Below, one piece after another: positions 1-9,866 of a stretch of DNA of 64,000 bases (positions are counted from its first letter, which is position 1; each line of letters begins with the position of its first letter). The notes beneath the pieces were generated by a model. It ran no database searches. It was not told the DNA's origin and worked only from the letters and a program-made list of their open reading frames with translations. Location of the stretch: positions 62,001 through 126,000 of the forward strand of contig JACJYQ010000008.1 of the NCBI GenBank assembly GCA_020636025.1, in the 5' to 3' direction. The position numbers and the translations under genes are program-made. This stretch comes from Lewinellaceae bacterium (GTDB taxonomy: Bacteria; Bacteroidota; Bacteroidia; Chitinophagales; Saprospiraceae).

Positions 1-834
1 ATTGAAACAGTAAGGTCCATTATTGCTGATATTGAGATAGTATGTGTTAGTGTCGTTAGAACCCGGCAATTGGCTGAGATTAAGGTAGATTTGATCACAG
101 GAGCAATTCGGGCAATTACCAAAATTTCGTTCTTCATTTGCAGAAGGAGCCAGGTCCACCACATACTCTCCACTTGCAGGCACTTTTGTCGTCCAGTCAG
201 GAAGTTGCGTTTCCTTTACTGTGTAAAGCCCATAAGGAAGGTCATAAAAAGCATAAAATCCATCGGCATCTGTTTGTTGCTCTCCAATCATATTCCCCAT
301 ACCATCCAGTAATTGGATGGTCCAGTCGGGAATTGAGGTTTGGTTGGAATATGGCAGGCTGTTGCACTCCCGGTATTTAACACCGGTTATGCTCGCATCC
401 TGTGGATCGGGACAAGACTCGATAGGTATTCCTCCGAAAATTTCACATCCTATCTGAGCACAATCATCCAGATAAGCCAACAACATATTGGTATTCAGGT
501 CTGGCGCCAGGGTAAACAGCATTGGAAACTGATCTCCAACCGGTAAAAAGCCCGCATTGTGGTGTATCCAAATTTCGGAGGGGCTGATCTCATCTGCTGT
601 AAAGCCGGCAGCCGAATTTACGCTCCAGGAGGCGAAAGTGCCTGATTCCAGGGTGTAGCGAATTTCAGTAAAACAATCGTTGGTACTGGAATAATGTGCA
701 CGAAAATGACAAGGTTCGTAATGTTCGAATGTGAAAGAAATGCCCGCACAGGGCTGAGACATTAAATCACTTTGATAAATAAAAAAGAGCAGAGCCAACA
801 GCGCATATAACTGAACTCTTTTAATCGTTCTCAT
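1..834 (-). CDS. Giant T9SS-type secreted protein, N-terminal part (cut by window edge)
   Basis: The reading frame is open from an ATG at 834 to base 1 (278 codons) without a stop, so the gene continues outside the window. The product starts with a hydrophobic signal peptide (about residues 1-28, ending near SDLMSQ). It then follows the N-terminus of the next gene (934-5784) almost residue for residue, including the blocks EISPSEIWIHHNAGFLPVG and CPDPQDASI and a SdrD/carboxypeptidase-regulatory-like beta-sandwich at about residues 150-250. The two genes are therefore tandem paralogs on the same strand, 99 bp apart. By analogy with its neighbour it should be a large secreted or surface-attached T9SS substrate, but its C-terminus is not visible. 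Confidence 0.85.
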   Translation of the reverse strand, partial: MRTIKRVQLYALLALLFFIYQSDLMSQPCAGISFTFEHYEPCHFRAHYSSTNDCFTEIRYTLESGTFASWSVNSAAGFTADEISPSEIWIHHNAGFLPVGDQFPMLFTLAPDLNTNMLLAYLDDCAQIGCEIFGGIPIESCPDPQDASITGVKYRECNSLPYSNQTSIPDWTIQLLDGMGNMIGEQQTDADGFYAFYDLPYGLYTVKETQLPDWTTKVPASGEYVVDLAPSANEERNFGNCPNCSCDQIYLNLSQLPGSNDTNTYYLNISNNGPYCFN

Positions 835-846
835 GGCAAAAATATT

Positions 847-860
847 AAGTGTTAACACTT
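847..860. promoter_or_regulatory. 14-bp perfect palindrome upstream of the first giant gene
   Basis: AAGTGTTAACACTT is a perfect 14-bp palindrome whose near end lies 12 bp before the start codon at 834. Its position suits an operator, but no second copy was seen upstream of the paralog at 5784. A regulatory role is inferred from position only. Confidence 0.25.
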
Positions 861-933
861 GATTTTAAAAGGAAAAATCAGGCGACACCTCTTTGCTTTG
901 AAAAAAGTGCCGCTTTTAAATAAACTCGGGTTT

Positions 934-3900
934 TTATTGCTTTACGAATTTTTCCACACCCAACACTTTGCCATCAGTTACCACCTGAAGGAAGTAAAGT
1001 CCTCCTGGTAACTCCTGTAAATCCAGTTGCTGTTGAATATGGGATATCTCAGCATTCCGCTCAATCATTGTTTTGCCTGAAATATCAGTTATTCGGAATG
1101 TTGTACTAACTTTTGCAGGGGAAGGAAGCACCACGGTAAATGTGCCATTGTTAGGATTCGGATATACATGAACTGATTGGGATAAACTAGGGTTTTGTGT
1201 GCCTACATGCTTACTTCCTATACAAAGATCATCAATCACTACACCGTCTTTTACAGATGCGATGAACTGATCTTGAGATAAATAATTGTCAACATATATT
1301 GCCAGTTTAGCAGATATACCTGCATTATTATCTCCACAAAAGTTGACAGGATCCCAATCCCCCAGATCGTAAGGGATACTGAGATTATACCAGCCATTGT
1401 CGTCAAAAGGTATAATATCTTCCAAATTTGCCAAGACATAACAGTTTTGGCCTTCACAATTTGGGTAAGGGTTGCTCATTCCTGTGAAGAAAGAAATATG
1501 GATACCTCCTCCAGGTGGTTTCTTCCCTACTTTTACATCACATCCAGGAATAGGATCAGTAGGAGCTCGCAAAGTAATTTCCATTACCCCGGTATCGTTT
1601 CTTGGAATACAGAATGGCATAGCAGAACTTAAAACATCAGAAGCATCCCGACTTCCGGTTAGCACCATGCTCCAGCCGTCCTCGCTGTTTCCGTCTTCCA
1701 GCAACAAAGGACTTCCAGTGAATGCTTCCCAGCCATTAGCCTTGCCCGCATCAGCCAATCCACCGGCTTCAGGCATATCATTAAATCTCGGATTGGCAAA
1801 CAATGTATTGTCGCAATCATTAATGACCCCACATGAGACGGAGACTGATCGAGATTTTTCAAATATTTCACACAGTTCTCCTCCAGGCTTAAGTCTTGTT
1901 ACTACCATGGTAATGGTGTATGTACCGGCTGTTGAGAATGTGTAACAAATGCTTTGTTTACCATTCGTAGAGCCAATCAATTGGCCTGTTGAGGAGGAAC
2001 CAAGGTGCCAATCAACCGTTTCGCAATCACTAACTGCCAAAGGATAGAAGCAGGCATTACAAGAATTCAAGGATTTTGAAATGGCAAAGCCTTTATTGAC
2101 ACGTTTTTCCATATCCAGAATTGTCGACATATCACATGGACAAATTTCAGGGCAATCAATGTGAAATGTGACTGAACAAAAGCAACTGTCGCCACCACAA
2201 TTCCCTTTCATATCCAGGGTATAATCACCCGGAGAACTTAACCAGGCAGCATATAGATATATGCCAAATATAGGATCATTGTCCAGGAAATTGCCGGTGT
2301 GCGTGCTGTTATTGGGCCCTGTTAATGTCCATTCTATTTGATGCTCAGGATCACATAAATCGCCCTGGCAATTGAATGCTCCAGTTATGTTAATACCTTG
2401 TCCAGCTGTACAGCTGAATATGTTGACCTCATCGCCACAGGAAAATGCTTGGTTAATAGTTCCATTTTTATCCCTGGCATATAGGTTTGTAAAGCCACCG
2501 CAAAAACAAGAATCTAAACATTTCTCAATACAAAAATCATCAACATATACTTTTTCAGAGGGAGAAGACCCACCTGCGAAATCCAGCAAAACTCCTATTC
2601 CACTAACGGATGAAATGATCGAATTGAAATCTGCAGTTGAAGTACTGGTCCAGGTACCATAAGAATTTGAAGGATAAGTACTTCCAGTTGCCAATGCAAC
2701 CGGAGCGCATACTCTTGTCCAGGTATTGCCAATTGGTGTGTTCACTAAAAATACGGCTCTTTTAGTAGCTACTGATGGTGTGGCCCCCTGATAAATAGAT
2801 ATGGCGCTGGTACCAGATGCAGGGTTTGATGGAATCCCACTATCGTATCGAATACTAAAACAAAAGCAGTTATTGAAATTTTGCGTCCAGTCACCAGAAT
2901 AGGCCGATGAGTTGTTGTACATCCAGCTAGGTCCACTAAAGTCATCTCCCTTAAGCACATTCGAACCCAAGACAGGATCAAAAAAGTTTGAAATGGCTCC
3001 ATTTAATGTTTGCCATTGTCCAGTACTTCCGTCTTCGAAATCTTCTATGCATGGACAATCCTCAACCAATATTTTGAAATCACAATAGCATGTATCCATG
3101 CCACAAATTGCCTTTAATGAAAGGCCATAACAACCTGGCATATTGAATTCTGATGCCATAATCGATACGTTAAATCCAGGGTCTGCAAACATGGAATTTC
3201 CTGTCATAGATCCGTCTGGTTTGGTAAGCATCCACATCATTTGGGTTGTATCAGGGCAAACACCTCCACTACAGCTAAAGTTGCCGTTGAGTGTCCACGG
3301 GATTGGGCCTTTGCATGCCGCCATGAGCGTATCTCCGCAAGAGATTGATATATTCGGAGCGCCTTGTGTAGGACGGTAATTCAAATCTGAATATGTGCCA
3401 CATGTACAACTGTCACAATAAACCGTCACCACATATGAGCAGGTACTTTGATTGCCACAATCATCTGTTGCCGTGTATGTAATTGTATTTGGTCCTTCTG
3501 ATAATACCGTTGGTGCATTATTGGTAACCATCACATTGGGATCACAATTATCAGTTGCCGAAACGGTTGGCGGTATGAACGGAGCTGTGCACTGTCCGTT
3601 TGGACCAATCGATCCCTGAATAGATATATTTATCGGACAAGTTATCACAGGTGGTACAGACTCTATTGTTTGAATACCCATGGTACAGGTACTTGTGTTA
3701 TTGCACCAGTCAGTTACGGTCAAAACAACGTTTGTATCTATACAACCGACCAGTAATGTAGGACTTACTGACATGGATTGAATACCACAATTATCTGTAG
3801 AGCCACCGTCAACAAATGCAGTTGTTACCGTGTAGGTGCAGTTGGCATCCAGCACTACACCTATTCCCGGATTACAAAGAGCTACAGGAGGTGTTGGGTC

Positions 3901-5784
3901 TGAGACAGTAACAGGCAATGCGGCAGTAGAAGTACTGCCATCAGCACAGGTGGCTGTAACACAATAAGTTACCGTCGTACATGGTGTCTGGAAAATTGTA
4001 AAGCTATCATCTGTACGACCATCGCACCATTGATATGTTACGGGCTGAGGTCCTGTTGTAGTTGCACTAACTGTTATAGTACAATCAGAGTTTTGGGTGT
4101 AACTAATACTAACCTGGCAAGGCGGAGGTGGAATACATTCCCTTAAACTAACATCATCAATCCCCACATCATTCCCAATATCTGCAGTTGAAAGCATCCT
4201 GATTGACAAAGTCACCGGTCCCGTTGTCATACTCGTCCATTGCTCACAAAGCCTCACCCATTCATCCGGTGTTTCCGGTAAGTTCAATGGGCCGGCAATC
4301 ATGTTGTTGTCCACAAACAAAGCCATTTGCGGATCGTCATAGTTCTTTGTAGGTATCACCAAATTGTTAAACCAGGCGGAGAATGAGTAGCTTTTTCCGG
4401 CCAAAACATTCACAGTTTGCTCCCAGGCCACCGCACCGCCATATCCATCCACGATTAGCATTTTACCAGTGGCGGAAAAAGCCGTGTGATCCAGGCATGT
4501 CCATTGGTTGTTGGCTGTATAAACTTCTGATTGATTAAGTACTGAGTATTTCCCTATGCTGGTGGGGCCTCCCGGAATGAAATAGCCGTAAGTATTGGTA
4601 AAACCCTGATTCCCCAATTCAAAATCACCGTTGTTAACCAGTTCGGGGCCGAATTGGTATCCAGCCGGACAACATGGTGGTGGGACAGGCGACGACGGAC
4701 ATGAATATGAAAAATCGCGACTACAAGTCACGTCACCGTTTCCTGTATTATAGGAAGTGGAAACTGAAATTTCATGGCTGGAACTTCCTGTAATTCTGTA
4801 ATGGCAAGCACAAGCAGCTCCCCAGGCCAAAAACCTAACATTTTGAGAATCAATAACTTCTACAAATCCATTTTCTACGAAAAAATCTACTATTATTCCT
4901 GAGTTCAGTGTAACATCCATATATTCAAAACAAAATTCAGTATTGTTATTCAATTCCAATACATATGCACAAGTATCCGAAGTTCCAGGCAGCTGCACGA
5001 CATTCATATAAATCGAATCACAGGAACACCCAGGACAATTCCCAAAATTCCGCTCCGCCTGCTCCGAAGCCGCCAGGTTCACAGAATACTCTCCACTCGC
5101 AGGCACCTTAGTCGTCCAGCCCGGCAGTTGCCCCTCTCTGATGATATAATTGCCTGCATGTAAATCATAAAACGCATAAGCTCCATCAGCATCCGTGACC
5201 TGCTCGCCAAGTACATTCCCCATTTCATCAAGCAATTGAATGGTCCAGTCAGGGATGGTTTGCTGGTTGGAATACGGCAAACTATTGCACTCTCTATACT
5301 TCACACCAACAATGGAAGCATCCTGCGGATCCGGACATGACTCGATGGGTATGCCACCAAAAATTTCGCAACCTATTTGTGCACAATCATCCAGGTAAGC
5401 CACCAGCATATTGGTATTTACATCTGGTGCCAGGGTAAACAACAAGGGCGTCTGATCACCTACCGGCAAAAAACCCGCATTGTGGTGTATCCATATTTCA
5501 GAAGGGCTAATCTCATCTGCCGTAAATCCTGCAGCGTCATTCACACTCCATGAAGCAAAGCTTCCCGATTCCAGCGTGTATCGAATCTCTGTAAAACAGT
5601 CATTCATACTGGAATATTTAGCTCTGAATTTACAGGGTTCATAGTGCTCAAAAGAAAAGGTAATGCCTGAGCACGCCTGTGCAAATCCATTTTGTTGTGA
5701 AAAGAGAACAAACAGGAAAGCAATAATTGCAACATGTTGAAGACGGCTAACAATAAAATTTCTACGGTTAAGGATAGCTTTCAT
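934..5784 (-). CDS. Giant multidomain secreted protein with HYR domains and T9SS sorting domain
   Basis: A 1616-residue protein with a signal peptide (about 1-36, cleavage near FAQA). A SdrD-B/SpaA-like beta-sandwich lies at about 155-255. A jelly-roll-like segment around the NNGDFELGNQGF block sits at about 385-560. HYR-type immunoglobulin-like domains with the hallmark TDNCG and VTDWCNNT/ATDDCGN blocks follow at about 620-800. Two copies of a Cys-rich module (C-x-CG...SCGD) lie at about 800-1250. The C-terminal 80 residues form a type A T9SS sorting domain (VYPNPNNGTF, then GGLYFLQV and a terminal KFVKQ). It is probably exported through the T9SS and attached to the surface as an adhesin or scaffold; the ligand cannot be told. 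It is divergent from the CHAT gene at 5875 with only 90 bp between the starts, so the two may share a control region. Confidence 0.9.
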   Translation of the reverse strand: MKAILNRRNFIVSRLQHVAIIAFLFVLFSQQNGFAQACSGITFSFEHYEPCKFRAKYSSMNDCFTEIRYTLESGSFASWSVNDAAGFTADEISPSEIWIHHNAGFLPVGDQTPLLFTLAPDVNTNMLVAYLDDCAQIGCEIFGGIPIESCPDPQDASIVGVKYRECNSLPYSNQQTIPDWTIQLLDEMGNVLGEQVTDADGAYAFYDLHAGNYIIREGQLPGWTTKVPASGEYSVNLAASEQAERNFGNCPGCSCDSIYMNVVQLPGTSDTCAYVLELNNNTEFCFEYMDVTLNSGIIVDFFVENGFVEVIDSQNVRFLAWGAACACHYRITGSSSHEISVSTSYNTGNGDVTCSRDFSYSCPSSPVPPPCCPAGYQFGPELVNNGDFELGNQGFTNTYGYFIPGGPTSIGKYSVLNQSEVYTANNQWTCLDHTAFSATGKMLIVDGYGGAVAWEQTVNVLAGKSYSFSAWFNNLVIPTKNYDDPQMALFVDNNMIAGPLNLPETPDEWVRLCEQWTSMTTGPVTLSIRMLSTADIGNDVGIDDVSLRECIPPPPCQVSISYTQNSDCTITVSATTTGPQPVTYQWCDGRTDDSFTIFQTPCTTVTYCVTATCADGSTSTAALPVTVSDPTPPVALCNPGIGVVLDANCTYTVTTAFVDGGSTDNCGIQSMSVSPTLLVGCIDTNVVLTVTDWCNNTSTCTMGIQTIESVPPVITCPINISIQGSIGPNGQCTAPFIPPTVSATDNCDPNVMVTNNAPTVLSEGPNTITYTATDDCGNQSTCSYVVTVYCDSCTCGTYSDLNYRPTQGAPNISISCGDTLMAACKGPIPWTLNGNFSCSGGVCPDTTQMMWMLTKPDGSMTGNSMFADPGFNVSIMASEFNMPGCYGLSLKAICGMDTCYCDFKILVEDCPCIEDFEDGSTGQWQTLNGAISNFFDPVLGSNVLKGDDFSGPSWMYNNSSAYSGDWTQNFNNCFCFSIRYDSGIPSNPASGTSAISIYQGATPSVATKRAVFLVNTPIGNTWTRVCAPVALATGSTYPSNSYGTWTSTSTADFNSIISSVSGIGVLLDFAGGSSPSEKVYVDDFCIEKCLDSCFCGGFTNLYARDKNGTINQAFSCGDEVNIFSCTAGQGINITGAFNCQGDLCDPEHQIEWTLTGPNNSTHTGNFLDNDPIFGIYLYAAWLSSPGDYTLDMKGNCGGDSCFCSVTFHIDCPEICPCDMSTILDMEKRVNKGFAISKSLNSCNACFYPLAVSDCETVDWHLGSSSTGQLIGSTNGKQSICYTFSTAGTYTITMVVTRLKPGGELCEIFEKSRSVSVSCGVINDCDNTLFANPRFNDMPEAGGLADAGKANGWEAFTGSPLLLEDGNSEDGWSMVLTGSRDASDVLSSAMPFCIPRNDTGVMEITLRAPTDPIPGCDVKVGKKPPGGGIHISFFTGMSNPYPNCEGQNCYVLANLEDIIPFDDNGWYNLSIPYDLGDWDPVNFCGDNNAGISAKLAIYVDNYLSQDQFIASVKDGVVIDDLCIGSKHVGTQNPSLSQSVHVYPNPNNGTFTVVLPSPAKVSTTFRITDISGKTMIERNAEISHIQQQLDLQELPGGLYFLQVVTDGKVLGVEKFVKQ

Positions 5785-5874
5785 AAATTGTGTGGCTTGA
5801 ATAACATGGAAAATGTACTTTCAAGAGTTTATTTTCAAAAACAAGCTCTTTGTAACCGTGTCTAGCATTTTTTT

Positions 5875-8823
5875 ATGATTTATTTTCGAAAGGCTGTATT
5901 GGTGCTTTTAATGTTGGGTAATTGTATGCCTTCATTTACCCAGGTTCAGGATGTGATGAAAGATGAATCCTTAGGGACGAAGGCTGCAAAAGCTTTAGTG
6001 ACAAGTGAAAAGGCGATTGGCTATTTTGAATCAAAACAATTCAAAGAGGCCATTCAATGGGCCGACAGTAGTTTGTACTATGGCCGTGAATTAAACAACC
6101 TGGAAGCAGATGCCGAAGCGCAGTACCTTGCTGGTCGCGCTGCCTATAAGCTGGATAGCTTTAAGCTGTCTAAAATATATTTGGAATCAGCCCTGAAAAA
6201 CTGGGAGTCGCTTTATGCCCAGGGCTCCATTATGGCTGCCAGATGTGCCATTGAATTGTCCAGAACATTTTTGAAACTTGAAAAGGTCAGGGCTGCCAGG
6301 GAAATGGCTCAAAAGGCCCTGACGATCCTGGACGAAAACCCCAATGAAAATGCTCCGGAAAGAACCAGAGCATATTTTAGTTTGGGAAACATCAACCACG
6401 CTATAACCAATTACAACGAGGCCATACCCAATTTTGAAAAAGCGCTTGAATGGCTCAATAAAATGCCGGAAGATGATATCAGGCTTAAATCAGGTATCCT
6501 GGCCAAATTAGGAACCGATTACAATTACACCGGAGCACCCGAAAAGGGCATCAACCTGATCCTGCAGGCCATTAAATTAAATCTCTCAGATGAAACGGAT
6601 ACACTGGCTCTGGCCGGTACCTATAATTCTTTGGCTGAATGTTACACGAGTTTAAAAAAATACGAGACAGCGATCAGCTATTCAGATTTAGCCCTCTCAA
6701 CTTATCAGGCAGTCGAAGGCAACAATCCTAGTGGCTTGCTTTCTTTTTGCTATTCTGTAAAAGGTCAGATATTTCTTGATATGGGTAATACTGATGCAGC
6801 AAGTGAGTTTGCTTTGAAAAGCAATGAGGTCTTGCTGGCATTGAATGAAAACGACTCCTCCGCGTATGGCTACACCAATCATGACCGGGCTCGTATCTAT
6901 TACGCTGCAGGCAAATATCTATCAGCCATCGATTGGGAGAAAAAAGCCATTGAGTTTCTCAAAGGAAATTCTAGCGAACCGAACCAGGATGTGTCGGCTG
7001 TACTGTTATGGCTGGGCCGGGCACAAATGGCTGCCGGCTATTATGATGCTGCATTAAAATCTTTCCACGAAGATCTTGATATGCTCGGCCAGATATTTGG
7101 CACTGAATCGGATTTCTCTTATCATGCCTTAGCTGAAATTGGGAAATGCTACTACCTGATGTTTTTACATGAGGGCAGGGACAGCCTGCTGCTGCAAAGC
7201 CTGGAATATTTTCATAATGCTGAAATTGTGTTAAGAGCAGGACTCAAAAAACATGACTCACGAAATATGCGCAGAAAACTACTTATCGACGCGCATAAAC
7301 TATATGGCGATTATCTAACAAGCCTTTACAGTTGCATGCAGCGAAAAATAGGATCAGAAAATCAAATTAAAGAAAAGGCCTGGCAGGTGTCTGAAACCAT
7401 GCATGGCTATTCTTTAAGCGCCTCCATACAAGAATCAAATGCCCGGCAGTTTGCTGGAATTCCTTCAATAGAGTTGGAAAAAGACTCCATGCTCAGAGAA
7501 GAATTGATCCGTCTGGAATATGAAAAGCAATTCGCCCTGGAATACCTGAAACTTTCTTTAAATGACTCCGTGATTCTAGAGCTGAATTTGAAATTAACCA
7601 GCCAAAAAGAGGCCTGTCGCCAGTCAGAGCAGTATTTTGAACAGCATTACCCGGATTACCACAGCCTTAAATATGCACCTAAAACCATCTCCATCCGGGA
7701 GGCGCAAGCCCTGTTGAGCGACCGCCAATGCATCCTCGAGTTTTTTACCGCCGATTCTGCGATTTTCACTTTTTTAATCAAAAAGAACGATTTTCGGATA
7801 TATGAAACACCCTTAAATTTCCCTCTTGATTCCCTGGTGGATAGGTTGATTCACGGAATAACCGGGTTCTATAATGGCGAGCAATTAAGTGATGAATTTT
7901 ATGCAGAGACATTGAGAGAATACACGACAAGCGCCCAAAAACTATATCAGAAATTAGTCGAGCCGATTGAAGAACAACTCTTGCCAGAATTGATCATCAT
8001 TCCGGGAGATGGAATGGCGTCCTTACCTTTTGAAACACTTTTAAGTGCCAGCCCCAAAACATTGAACAACTTTAGTACTTATCCATTTTGGCTGCATAAA
8101 CACACCATTTTTTATGGATACTCAGCCAGTATGTACCAACAAATGGTTTCCAACATCCACAGAAAGTCTCCTAATCAGGGATTGCTGGGAATTGCTCCGT
8201 ATTTCCTCGACGAGTCCGCTCAGGCCTCCCGAACATCCGGCACCGGTTCGCTCCCCAATTCAGGCAAAGAATTGCAACAAATCCAGCAATATGTATCAAA
8301 GAAATCCCTGGCACTTTATGGCCACGAGGCTAGTAAAAACAAGTTTCTGAAAATGGCGGGAGACTATCAGATTTTGCATTTGGCTACCCATGCAAAAGCC
8401 AATCAACGGGACGGAGCCTTTTGCTATTTAAGTTTCTTTCCAGATTCCATTGATGAACAAAATAGTACACTTACAGCCGCTGAATTGTACAATTATTATC
8501 TGAATGCCGATATGGTGGTGCTTTCAGCCTGTGAAACAGGTCTCGGAGAGACTTCCAGCGGAGACGGGGTAATGGGCCTGGCCAGTGCGTTTGCTTATGC
8601 CGGAGCAAAATGTATTGTTTCCTCGCTTTGGCAGGTGAACGATAAATCCACCATGCAGATAATGGAAAATTATTACAGGGAGTTACAAGATGGAAAGCCC
8701 AAGAACACCGCTTTAGTGGAGGCTAAACGATCCTATATTAAATCAAGCCAGGCGCAGTACGCACACCCATTTTTCTGGGCAGGATTTATTGGAATCGGGG
8801 ATTTCAAAGCTTTAAAAAATTAA
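5875..8823 (+). CDS. TPR-CHAT domain protein (caspase-like peptidase) with signal peptide
   Basis: A 982-residue protein. A signal peptide (about 1-22, ending in SFTQ) sends it out of the cytoplasm. TPR-like helical repeats fill about 40-460, followed by a charged helical linker at about 480-610. A CHAT domain (clan CD caspase/separase-like fold) fills about 650-980. The catalytic pair is present: His839 in HLATHA and Cys886 in VVLSACETGLG, followed by the usual GDGVMGLASAFAYAGA and SLWQVND blocks. It probably cleaves protein substrates in the periplasm or outside the cell after the TPR part binds a partner; the substrate is unknown. It is divergent from the giant T9SS gene and convergent with an anti-sigma-like/sigma pair, a neighbourhood suggesting one regulated locus. 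Confidence 0.9.
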   Translation: MIYFRKAVLVLLMLGNCMPSFTQVQDVMKDESLGTKAAKALVTSEKAIGYFESKQFKEAIQWADSSLYYGRELNNLEADAEAQYLAGRAAYKLDSFKLSKIYLESALKNWESLYAQGSIMAARCAIELSRTFLKLEKVRAAREMAQKALTILDENPNENAPERTRAYFSLGNINHAITNYNEAIPNFEKALEWLNKMPEDDIRLKSGILAKLGTDYNYTGAPEKGINLILQAIKLNLSDETDTLALAGTYNSLAECYTSLKKYETAISYSDLALSTYQAVEGNNPSGLLSFCYSVKGQIFLDMGNTDAASEFALKSNEVLLALNENDSSAYGYTNHDRARIYYAAGKYLSAIDWEKKAIEFLKGNSSEPNQDVSAVLLWLGRAQMAAGYYDAALKSFHEDLDMLGQIFGTESDFSYHALAEIGKCYYLMFLHEGRDSLLLQSLEYFHNAEIVLRAGLKKHDSRNMRRKLLIDAHKLYGDYLTSLYSCMQRKIGSENQIKEKAWQVSETMHGYSLSASIQESNARQFAGIPSIELEKDSMLREELIRLEYEKQFALEYLKLSLNDSVILELNLKLTSQKEACRQSEQYFEQHYPDYHSLKYAPKTISIREAQALLSDRQCILEFFTADSAIFTFLIKKNDFRIYETPLNFPLDSLVDRLIHGITGFYNGEQLSDEFYAETLREYTTSAQKLYQKLVEPIEEQLLPELIIIPGDGMASLPFETLLSASPKTLNNFSTYPFWLHKHTIFYGYSASMYQQMVSNIHRKSPNQGLLGIAPYFLDESAQASRTSGTGSLPNSGKELQQIQQYVSKKSLALYGHEASKNKFLKMAGDYQILHLATHAKANQRDGAFCYLSFFPDSIDEQNSTLTAAELYNYYLNADMVVLSACETGLGETSSGDGVMGLASAFAYAGAKCIVSSLWQVNDKSTMQIMENYYRELQDGKPKNTALVEAKRSYIKSSQAQYAHPFFWAGFIGIGDFKALKN

Positions 8824-8983
8824 GAGCTTGTTCGGATTTTACCTTTTGGGCTACACTTGCCAAATTTTATCCTGAACTTCGTTGTTCTTCGGTCACGTAG
8901 CTACGGCTATGCTTCCTCATCACGCCTTGTTCAGAACAAAATTAGGAGGCGTTCGCTCCAAAAGCAAAATCTGAACAAGCTCT
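8823..8983. repeat. 161-bp imperfect palindromic element between convergent genes
   Basis: The ends are exact inverted repeats (AGAGCTTGTTC at 8823-8833, GAACAAGCTCT at 8973-8983). Complementarity continues inward with interruptions (CCTTTTGG near 8842 with CCAAAAG near 8959; AATTTTATCCTGAAC near 8863 with GTTCAGAACAAAATT near 8930). The centre contains GTAGCTAC. It begins at the last base of the CHAT stop codon and ends 5 bp before the TAG of the next gene. It could act as a two-way terminator, or be a non-autonomous MITE/REP-like element; the sequence alone does not decide. Confidence 0.65.
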
Positions 8984-8988
8984 AAGTG

Positions 8989-9834
8989 CTAAAGTCTGAC
9001 AAGTAATTCCTGAGCCCGCGCCTTGTATGGCGCCTGTGGATCTTCACTAAGGGCAGCGAGCAACTCTTTTGCTTTATCGAGCTTTCCTTCTGCCAGTTGA
9101 CACATGATCAAATTCCAGCCCGCATCATATTGGTATATAAAGCTGCTTTCCAAAGACGTGTATATCTCGGCAGCTTTCTTATAGTTACCCAATGTAAAAT
9201 AAGTGGACGCCAACAGATATCGTACTTCGGAAGGCTGAACAGATCCTCCCAAAGTCAATAAAATTTCGAGGCAGTCTTCATATTGTTCATCTTCATACGC
9301 TTGTTTCGCTCGTTGAATATCAGAAGCACTATTGTTCTCTCCCGAACTCCGTGTTATAGCAGTATTTGGTGGCTGGTAAAATTGCTTGGCCAAGGCCATT
9401 AATCTGGACTTAGAAGGCGTCGATTTCGGCTTGGGTTCAATTTTTTCCGGTGCCTCGACAACAGGTTCAACTTGTGATTTGGGTGACGAAGGCATAACCG
9501 GCTCCTTTTTTTCAATTACCGGATTTGCCGTGTTGACTGCTTGAGGCTGTTTACGAGTAAAATACCAAAGACAGAAAGTGAGTATCATCAGCAAAGCAAT
9601 AAAAATGCTTTTTCCTGACAAGGACCAATTGGAACTCCGCTGATTTTCTGACAATGCATTTGCTACTTTCTGACGTACTCGAAAACCTTCCAACCTCTCC
9701 CTCAATTCTCTTTGCTCCTGAACAGATTCGTACAGCTCGGAATTGTGTTGAAGTTCTTTTTCGAACTCAGCAGTTTCTTCAGGATTTAATTCACCAGCCA
9801 GGTACGCCTCTATTTTCGAATCCAGATCTTGCAT
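8989..9834 (-). CDS. Membrane-bound TPR protein, anti-sigma-factor-like
   Basis: 281 residues. The first 60 (MQDLDSKIEAYLAGELNPEE...) resemble the short cytoplasmic zinc-free anti-sigma N-terminus common in Bacteroidota. One membrane segment follows at about 74-92 (FIALLMILTFCLWYF). Then come a Pro/Lys/Glu-rich linker and a periplasmic TPR region at about 165-281 (YEDEQYEDCLEILL, AEIYTSLE). It lies 32 bp downstream of a sigma-factor-like gene on the same strand, the usual order for a sigma/anti-sigma pair. It probably holds the sigma factor at the membrane and senses an envelope partner through the TPRs. The nearby CHAT protein is a candidate partner by context only. Confidence 0.7.
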   Translation of the reverse strand: MQDLDSKIEAYLAGELNPEETAEFEKELQHNSELYESVQEQRELRERLEGFRVRQKVANALSENQRSSNWSLSGKSIFIALLMILTFCLWYFTRKQPQAVNTANPVIEKKEPVMPSSPKSQVEPVVEAPEKIEPKPKSTPSKSRLMALAKQFYQPPNTAITRSSGENNSASDIQRAKQAYEDEQYEDCLEILLTLGGSVQPSEVRYLLASTYFTLGNYKKAAEIYTSLESSFIYQYDAGWNLIMCQLAEGKLDKAKELLAALSEDPQAPYKARAQELLVRL

Positions 9835-9866
9835 GGTTTAAAACTTGATTAATCTAAACGTGTGTT

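Noticed and set aside
5875..8823. TPR-CHAT protein as a type III-E CRISPR effector
   Set aside because: It carries a signal peptide and there is no CRISPR array or Cas7-11 in the window.
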